From NCBI GenBank assembly GCA_021776115.1, contig JAJFGN010000002.1, positions 1-37,179 of the forward strand: DNA of 37,179 bases, given 5' to 3'. The position numbers and the translations under genes are program-made. The notes beneath the pieces were generated by a model. It worked only from the letters and a program-made list of their open reading frames with translations, was not told the DNA's origin and ran no database searches. Source of the stretch: Kiloniellaceae bacterium. Lineage in GTDB: Bacteria > Pseudomonadota > Alphaproteobacteria > Kiloniellales > J153. Shown here one piece after another: positions 32,073 to 37,179 of the stretch; position 1 is the first letter of the stretch, and every line of letters begins with the position of its first letter.

Positions 32073-32750
32073 TCAATCGATGGTTGGCCTCAGGTGGCCG
32101 CACTTGCGATAGAAGGTACAGGGTTTGGTCGCCCGCGCGCCGAACTCTCCGCCGTGGGGGGTGCGTATCCAGCAGCCCTCCGCGTACTCCTTGCCGTCGA
32201 ACTTAAAACCGCCCTGGGTCACGTATACCTCGATGCCGCCAGGATACGCTCGGCGCGGCAAGGTGGCGCCAGCGGAAACGTGGACCAGATCCATCGTCTC
32301 GGGTTGAGCGCTGTGCCGGTACAGGGGCAGGATGTCGATGCCGGGTACCGGTCCCGGCTCCCATTTTGCTTTTCCGGTGTCGATGACAACGTGATTGCGC
32401 CGCTCGCCACCGAACTGGCGTAGCTTGACGAAAAGTTCGCATCCTTTTCGCGATCGCGGGGCGTGGCGGAACCCGGGCGGATTGAGCAGATAGGTACCTG
32501 CGGGGTAGTCGCCGTGTTCGTCCGAAAAGACACCCTTCAGCACCAGGATTTCCTCGCCTTCGGGATGGCCGTGCTCGGGAAAATCCGACTTCGCATCGTA
32601 GCGCACGATCGAGGTGACCCGGCTTTGCTCGCCGCCGAAAAGATCGAGGCGCTTACGCCATACGCTCGGGCTCGGGCTCGGCTGCCAATCCATGGCTGCG
32701 GTGTCCACGAAGGCCAGGAGTTTGAGATCGGCGTTGAGCGGTCGGTCCAT
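32073..32750 (-). CDS. Double-cupin protein (ChrR-like cupin)
   Basis: This 225-residue protein holds two cupin domains. The first has FPEHGHPEGEEILVLKGVF with the metal-binding His/Glu set and PPGFRHAP. The second (about 125-220) has LPRRAYPGGIEVYVTQG and looks partly degenerate. Its layout resembles the cupin part of ChrR, but the N-terminal zinc anti-sigma domain is missing, so I do not call it an anti-sigma factor. A metal-dependent dioxygenase or sensor role is possible. It is divergent from the glutathione transferase at 32906. Confidence 0.82.
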   Translation of the reverse strand: MDRPLNADLKLLAFVDTAAMDWQPSPSPSVWRKRLDLFGGEQSRVTSIVRYDAKSDFPEHGHPEGEEILVLKGVFSDEHGDYPAGTYLLNPPGFRHAPRSRKGCELFVKLRQFGGERRNHVVIDTGKAKWEPGPVPGIDILPLYRHSAQPETMDLVHVSAGATLPRRAYPGGIEVYVTQGGFKFDGKEYAEGCWIRTPHGGEFGARATKPCTFYRKCGHLRPTID

Positions 32751-32905
32751 GCCCCCACATAAGCGTGACGCGGGCGTCCTGTCTAGAGGGCGCGTGTGAA
32801 AAACCCGCCGTCAGGGGTGCGGTCTTGTTTTTTGCCGGTCCGCATGCCTCACTCGCCGCTAAGCGCCACCTGTGCGCAAAACCGCTCGCACCGGAGTTAT
32901 TGCGG

Positions 32906-33601
32906 ATGATCGACCTCTACACTTGGCCTACCCCCAACGGCCACAAGATCCATATAATGCTGGAAGAGACGGGGCTTGCCTACAAGGTCATCCCGGTCGA
33001 TATCGGCGCCGGGGACCAGTTCGATCCGGAGTTCTTGAAAATCAGCCCGAACAACAAGATGCCGGCGATCGTCGATCCGGAGGGGCCGGGCGGAAAGCCG
33101 ATTTCCTTGTTCGAGTCCGGCGCTATCCTGATCTATCTGGCGGATAAGACCGGCCAGTTCCTGCCAACCGATCCGCATGAGCGTTACACGACGCTGCAAT
33201 GGCTCATGTTCCAGATGGGCGGGATCGGACCCATGCTCGGCCAGGCGCACCACTTCCGCATCTACGCGCCCGAGAAACTGGATTATGCCTATGACCGCTA
33301 CACGAACGAGGCGAAGCGGTTATACGGTGTCCTCGACCGCCGTCTGGGCGAATCGGCTTACCTGGCCAGCGATTACTACTCCATCGCCGATATCGCGACC
33401 TTCCCCTGGCTGCGCTCGCACGAGAACCAGGGGGTCGACCTCAACGATTTTCCCAATGTGAAGCAATGGTTCGAGGCGATTGCCGCCCGCCCGGCGGTGG
33501 AACGCGGCCTTGAGGTGCTGGCCGACCGCCGGCGCAAGGGGCCGATAACCGACGAGGCGCGCGAAATGATGTTCGGCTCGACACAGTACCAGCGCCGGTG
33601 A
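32906..33601 (+). CDS. Glutathione S-transferase, YfcG/Ure2-like (paralogue 1)
   Basis: This 231-residue protein has an N-terminal thioredoxin-like domain (MIDLYTWPTPNGHKIHIMLE; SPNNKMPAIVDPEG; the glutathione-binding [16 protein letters not shown]). The C-terminal helical domain has [11 protein letters not shown] and YYSIADIATFPWL. It resembles the nu-class/YfcG enzymes with disulfide reductase or peroxidase activity. The start at 32906 is the ATG before IDLYTW; the upstream open frame is not GST-like. The gene at 35609 is clearly a paralogue. Confidence 0.93.
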   Translation: MIDLYTWPTPNGHKIHIMLEETGLAYKVIPVDIGAGDQFDPEFLKISPNNKMPAIVDPEGPGGKPISLFESGAILIYLADKTGQFLPTDPHERYTTLQWLMFQMGGIGPMLGQAHHFRIYAPEKLDYAYDRYTNEAKRLYGVLDRRLGESAYLASDYYSIADIATFPWLRSHENQGVDLNDFPNVKQWFEAIAARPAVERGLEVLADRRRKGPITDEAREMMFGSTQYQRR

Positions 33602-33735
33602 GACGCCGCGCAGGTTTGCGCCAAGTCAATTCTCAGGCCGGCCGATTGACGCTACACTGCGCGTCGAACAAGAACCACCGCCGGCCGGGTCCGGTGGACC
33701 GCCGGGCGGGTGCCTCGAACCAGGAGGACGAAACC

Positions 33736-34347
33736 ATGGCCGAGAATGTCGTACGCGAAACCGTCGGCGTATTCCAGGACGAGGCGTCGCTGCAGAACGC
33801 GGTCGACGAAATGCTCATCTCCGGCTTCGACCGCTCGAGCCTAAGCCTGCTCGCGAGCCAGCACGCGGTCGAAGAGAAGCTGGGCCACAAGTACAACAAG
33901 GTATCCGAACTCGAGGACGACCTGTCGATCCCGCGGACGATCTATGTCAGCAAGGATTCGCGGACCGAGGCTGAGACCGCGGTCGTCAGCGGTTTAGCTT
34001 ACGTCGGGGCGCTGGGCACGGTCGGCGCGATCGTGGCCACCGGCGGGACAATCGGGGTGGCGATCCTGGGCGCGGCGGCGGCGGCTGGCGTGGGCGGTCT
34101 TGTCGGCGGCGTCCTGGCCAGATTCATGGACCAACACCATGCCAAGCACCTGCAGGAACAGCTCGACCATGGCGGCCTGCTGCTCTGGGGCGCGACCCAC
34201 GGCAAGGATCAGGAAGACAAGGCACGCGCCATTTTGGAGCGCTGTGGGGCCCAGCACGTCCATGTCCACGATCTGCCGGCGCCGGCAACCGACATGGCCG
34301 GCGGCGAGTCCTACGATCTGAGCTTCATGAAGCGGCTGGGATTGTGA
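33736..34347 (+). CDS. Glycine-zipper protein of unknown function, possibly stress-related
   Basis: The 203-residue product has a soluble N-terminal part (about 1-80, ETVGVFQDEASLQNAVDEML) that looks like a ferredoxin-like fold of general-stress proteins. A Gly/Ala-rich hydrophobic centre follows (about 84-130, LGAAAAAGVGGLVGGVLA, a glycine zipper), then a soluble C-terminal part (HGGLLLWGATHGKDQEDKAR). Such proteins may insert in membranes as oligomers; no activity is known. The ATG at 33736 follows a strong AGGAGG. Upstream, TTCTCA and TACACT are spaced 17 bases apart, a plausible but weak promoter. Confidence 0.78.
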   Translation: MAENVVRETVGVFQDEASLQNAVDEMLISGFDRSSLSLLASQHAVEEKLGHKYNKVSELEDDLSIPRTIYVSKDSRTEAETAVVSGLAYVGALGTVGAIVATGGTIGVAILGAAAAAGVGGLVGGVLARFMDQHHAKHLQEQLDHGGLLLWGATHGKDQEDKARAILERCGAQHVHVHDLPAPATDMAGGESYDLSFMKRLGL

Positions 34348-34430
34348 TCGGCGCCACCGGGGCGCCGGCGGGCCCGCCGCGCGGCAATCCCGCGCTTGGC
34401 TTTCCGGCCGCCGCCGGGTAACCCTGGCGT

Positions 34431-35582
34431 ATGAGCGAAAACCCGGACCTGAAACCCGCGACCCTCTTGGCCCACGGCGGGCGGCGGTCGGAAGACAACG
34501 GCGGTGATGTGGCGCCGCGGATTCATCCCTCGACCAATTACGCGCGCGACGAAAATTACCGACTGATCAATCCGGCGGGGAGTTACAGCCGCGACGCCAA
34601 TCCCAGCTATCTTCCGGTCGAAAAATTACTGGCCCGCTTGGAGGGCGGCGCGGAAGCGCTGCTCCTGGCCTCCGGCATGGCGGCCGCCGCCGCCGTGGTT
34701 CAGGCCCTTCGGCCCGGCGATCATATTGTCGCGCAAAAGGTCATGTATTGGGGCGTGCGCGACTGGCTGATCGCCTTCTGCGCCGACTGGGGCCTCGGCC
34801 TCGACTTGGCCGACGCGGCCGACCCAGCGGCTTTAGCGGGCGCGGTCAAGCCGGGGCGGACCAAGCTGATCTGGATCGAGACCCCCTGCAACCCGACCTG
34901 GGAGGTGGTCGATATCGCCAAGGCGGCCGAGGTCACGCACAAGGCGGGCGCCCGCCTGGTTGTCGATTCAACCGTGGCGACGCCGGTGCATACCCGGCCG
35001 ATCGAACATGGGGCCGACATTGTGATGCATTCGGCGACCAAATCGCTCAATGGCCATGGCGACGCGGTAGCCGGGGTGCTGGTCGCCGCCCGGGCCGACG
35101 AGTTCTGGGCCCGGGTTCGCGGCAACCGGGCCCTGGGCGGTGCGGTTCTCGGTCCCTTCGAGACTTGGTTGCTGCACCGGGGATTACGCACGCTGCACTT
35201 ACGGGTCGAGCGGGCCAGCGCCAACGCGCTGACCATCGCCCGGCACTTCGACGGTCATGCGAAGCTCGAGGCGGTGCTCTATCCAGGACTGGAGAGCCAC
35301 CCCGGTCATGCCATCGCCAAGAATCAGATGCAGGGCGGATTTGGCGCCATGATGAGCTTTCGGGTTAAAGGCGGTGCGGCCGCGGCCTTGAAAGTGGCGG
35401 GCCGTTGTCAGGTCTTCATACGGGCGACGTCATTGGGCGGGACCGAAAGCCTGATCGAGCATCGCGCCAGCGTCGAGGGGCCGTCGAGTCCGGTGCCGCC
35501 GGACCTGCTGCGCCTGTCCATCGGCATCGAGGATGCGGGCGACCTAATCGCCGATCTGGAGCTGGCATTGGCCGGGGTTTAA
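34431..35582 (+). CDS. metC: Trans-sulfuration PLP enzyme, cystathionine beta-lyase type
   Basis: This 383-residue PLP-dependent enzyme belongs to the Cys/Met metabolism family. The Schiff-base Lys is K204 in [12 protein letters not shown], the ring-contacting Asp is D179 ([11 protein letters not shown]), and [14 protein letters not shown] and the C-terminal [15 protein letters not shown] are conserved. Cystathionine beta-lyase (cystathionine to homocysteine, pyruvate and ammonia) is the best guess; gamma-synthase or another lyase is possible, so the symbol is provisional. It is 26 bases upstream of the second glutathione transferase. Confidence 0.85.
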   Translation: MSENPDLKPATLLAHGGRRSEDNGGDVAPRIHPSTNYARDENYRLINPAGSYSRDANPSYLPVEKLLARLEGGAEALLLASGMAAAAAVVQALRPGDHIVAQKVMYWGVRDWLIAFCADWGLGLDLADAADPAALAGAVKPGRTKLIWIETPCNPTWEVVDIAKAAEVTHKAGARLVVDSTVATPVHTRPIEHGADIVMHSATKSLNGHGDAVAGVLVAARADEFWARVRGNRALGGAVLGPFETWLLHRGLRTLHLRVERASANALTIARHFDGHAKLEAVLYPGLESHPGHAIAKNQMQGGFGAMMSFRVKGGAAAALKVAGRCQVFIRATSLGGTESLIEHRASVEGPSSPVPPDLLRLSIGIEDAGDLIADLELALAGV

Positions 35583-35608
35583 ATGGGACAAAAAGACAGA
35601 GGACGGAA

Positions 35609-36262
35609 ATGACCATCGAGCTTTACACCTGGAGCACACCCAATGGGCGCAAGGCTTCGATCGCCTTGGAGGAGATGGAGCTGCCCTACACGGTCCATCC
35701 CATAAACATCGGCCAGAACGAGCAGTTCACGCCGGAATTTCTAAAAATCAGCCCGAACAACAAGATCCCGGCGATCGTGGACAAGGACGGGCCGGACGGT
35801 GCGCCGATCAGTGTCTTCGAGAGCGGTGCGATCCTGATCTACCTGGCGGAGAAGACGGGCCGGTTCTTGCCCAGCGCGCCACGCGCGCGCACGGCGGTCA
35901 TGGAATGGCTGATGTTTCAGATGGGCAATTTCGGGCCGATGCTGGGCCAGGCCCATCACTTCCGGCGTTTCGCCAAGGACAAGATTCCCTACGCGATCGA
36001 CCGCTATACAAATGAATCCAGGCGTCTGTACGGGGTCATGGACAAGCGTCTGGGCGAGTTTGAGTACCTGGCCGGGGACTATTCCATCGCCGATATGGCG
36101 ACCCTGCCCTGGGCCGCGCGCCATCCCTGGCAAGGCGTGGAACTATCGGACTATCCGAACGTGAAACGTTGGTACGACGCCCAGGCCGCCCGGCCGGCGG
36201 TGCAGCGCGGCATGGCGATTCCGGAGGGCAAGCCCTCCGGCTGGACGCCGCCCGATCCCTGA
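35609..36262 (+). CDS. Glutathione S-transferase, YfcG/Ure2-like (paralogue 2)
   Basis: This 217-residue protein is closely similar to the product of 32906-33601: [54 protein letters not shown] and [12 protein letters not shown] line up without gaps. It should act in glutathione-dependent reduction or detoxification. The ATG at 35609 follows AGAGGACGGAA, 26 bases after the trans-sulfuration gene, so the two are probably cotranscribed, linking sulfur amino-acid metabolism and glutathione chemistry. Confidence 0.93.
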   Translation: MTIELYTWSTPNGRKASIALEEMELPYTVHPINIGQNEQFTPEFLKISPNNKIPAIVDKDGPDGAPISVFESGAILIYLAEKTGRFLPSAPRARTAVMEWLMFQMGNFGPMLGQAHHFRRFAKDKIPYAIDRYTNESRRLYGVMDKRLGEFEYLAGDYSIADMATLPWAARHPWQGVELSDYPNVKRWYDAQAARPAVQRGMAIPEGKPSGWTPPDP

Positions 36263-36293
36263 TATCCGAAGGTGGGTTGGTTTTGAGGCCGGG

Positions 36294-36518
36294 TTAGACC
36301 GTGGCGCGACGGCGTCCCTTGCCGCGCTTGGCGAAGGCGGCGACCGCCCCGCTATCGGCGGATGACGCCCCGCCGGACATCAGCGTTTTCAGTTCCTGGC
36401 GGCAAGCCTCCAGGCATGTCGCTTCACGCGTGTCCTCGCGATCGTGGACTTCCATGCAGCTCAGCTTTATCTCGACGAGGTCGAGTAAGGTCTCGGCGAC
36501 GCGCCTGGACAAGGCCAT
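36294..36518 (-). CDS. Small Cys-containing orphan protein
   Basis: The 74-residue product has an N-terminal helix (LSRRVAETLLDLVEIKLS), three cysteines (C21, and C35/C39 in CLEAC), and a basic Gly/Arg tail (KRGKGRRRATV). I do not recognise it. A strong AGGGGGTACC precedes the ATG at 36518, which supports it as a real gene. The basic tail could contact nucleic acid and the cysteines could bind a metal, both speculative. Confidence 0.6.
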   Translation of the reverse strand: MALSRRVAETLLDLVEIKLSCMEVHDREDTREATCLEACRQELKTLMSGGASSADSGAVAAFAKRGKGRRRATV

Positions 36519-36737
36519 GGTACCCCCTGCAATTCAATGTTTCGACGACGCAAGATTGCCCGCCCTTTGCTTAACAAGTAATCAACGGCGGCAAGCAAAT
36601 TTGCGCCCTCTATTTCCTTGATTCTGCACATGAAAAACAGCGGCGGCCGGCGTCTTTACCGGCCCTAAAGGGGCACTGTCGTATTTTTCGGGCCGGCCGG
36701 AACGCGATACTCATCGAGACTTTGTAGAAGCCCGGAT

Positions 36738-37100
36738 ATGAGACAATCCATCGATCTACCGCTGCTCTCCGACATCCTGGTCACGCACCCGGCGCCGAAG
36801 TACGACCGGCGCTTGTCGGACAAGATCTTGGCGGCCTTCGCCCATGCCTATGAGGTCGGTGAACGCGGTGTCGCGGCCCGTCTGCGCCGGGCCTTGGAGG
36901 AGGCGGAGCAAAGCGCCGCCGCCGCGCACCCGCAGCGGCGCTCCAGCACCGCCATGACTCAAGCCGACCTGCTGGTCGAATTCGTCGACGCCCGCGACGC
37001 TTACAAACGCGCCACCAGATGCGATCCCAGCGACGCCGAGGAACTAGACCGCACCAGCCGCGAGATGCTGGACGCCTATCGCCGCTGGAGCGACAGCTAG
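36738..37100 (+). CDS. Small helical orphan protein
   Basis: The 120-residue product is predicted all-helical and soluble (DLPLLSDILVTHPAPKYDRR; DKILAAFAHAYEVGERGVAA; DLLVEFVDARDAYKRATRCD). No domain is recognised. Codon use looks like the rest of the chromosome. It is divergent from the small Cys protein; the 219-base gap between them holds a 6-bp inverted repeat (GGCCGG at 36645-36650 with CCGGCC at 36659-36664) and nothing else I can name. Confidence 0.65.
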   Translation: MRQSIDLPLLSDILVTHPAPKYDRRLSDKILAAFAHAYEVGERGVAARLRRALEEAEQSAAAAHPQRRSSTAMTQADLLVEFVDARDAYKRATRCDPSDAEELDRTSREMLDAYRRWSDS

Positions 37101-37154
37101 CGCGGCTGTTTCGTTTTACGGGCGAACCCCACACCCACCCGCAGCGCGGGTCCC

Positions 37155-37176
37155 ACCCACTCCCGAGGGGGTGGGT
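37155..37176. other. GC-rich hairpin at the window edge
   Basis: ACCCACTCCC, a GA loop and GGGGGTGGGT can pair over ten positions with one T-G wobble. It lies 54 bases after the preceding stop; the window ends before any T-run could be seen, so terminator or repeat cannot be decided. Confidence 0.3.
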
Positions 37177-37179
37177 TGT

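Noticed and set aside
32073-32750. Double-cupin protein as the missing anti-sigma factor
   Set aside because: It resembles the ChrR cupin, but lacks the zinc anti-sigma domain and lies about 18 kb from the sigma gene.

Overview
The window looks like chromosomal DNA of a high-GC alphaproteobacterium, probably Rhodospirillales-like; this is inferred from gene content, not from a marker search. The evidence is a divK-pleD pair, the block pyrB-pyrC-plsY ... dprA-topA-rnr ... rpmG with ruvX and gatCAB close by, a dihydroorotase without its HxH motif behind pyrB, and dispersed palindromes built on GTCATCCCGG. About 35 protein genes are supported. I see no tRNA, rRNA, CRISPR array or transposase gene.

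Layout. 0-3 kb, minus strand: a membrane-anchored cytochrome c, a zinc-ribbon DNA polymerase IV and a ROK sugar kinase. 3.2-5.0 kb, plus: the DivK and PleD response regulators. 5.0-20.4 kb, mostly minus: rpmG, an S41 protease lipoprotein, rnr, topA, dprA, then an inserted three-gene module, then plsY, pyrC and pyrB. 20.5-25.4 kb: an accessory block with a DMT transporter, a CoA transferase, a three-gene secreted Cys/SCO operon and a LysE exporter. 25.5-30.2 kb: ruvX, a secreted protein and gatCAB. 30.3-37.1 kb: a Cys-cluster protein, a GNAT acetyltransferase, an AT-richer orphan, a double cupin, two paralogous glutathione transferases around a glycine-zipper protein and a trans-sulfuration enzyme, and two small orphans.

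The most interesting locus is 13.5-17.4 kb. A Ser/Thr protein kinase carries a periplasmic c-type heme domain (CVACH, resembling Tll0287/DUF3365) between two membrane segments. An ECF sigma factor of the kinase-associated type lies nearby; it has no recognisable anti-sigma partner, and the usual acidic DAED stretch of region 2.2 is replaced by a Thr-containing one. A divergent gene encodes a secreted, Cys-containing helical protein with a strong terminator. I infer a redox or ligand-sensing pathway: heme domain to kinase to sigma factor to envelope protein. The module sits between plsY and dprA, genes that are normally adjacent, and the kinase gene starts 6 bases after plsY.

A second candidate is the operon at 23.1-24.7 kb. 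Three consecutive exported proteins each carry a CxxxC motif (CAIWC, CPANC, CPGIC). The last is a SCO1-type copper chaperone and the first two look like diverged paralogues, which suggests a periplasmic copper or thiol relay.

The window also holds a non-autonomous mobile element of about 247 bp. Its TA ends supply the stop codons of both convergent genes beside it, and a partial second copy ends the cytochrome gene at the window edge.
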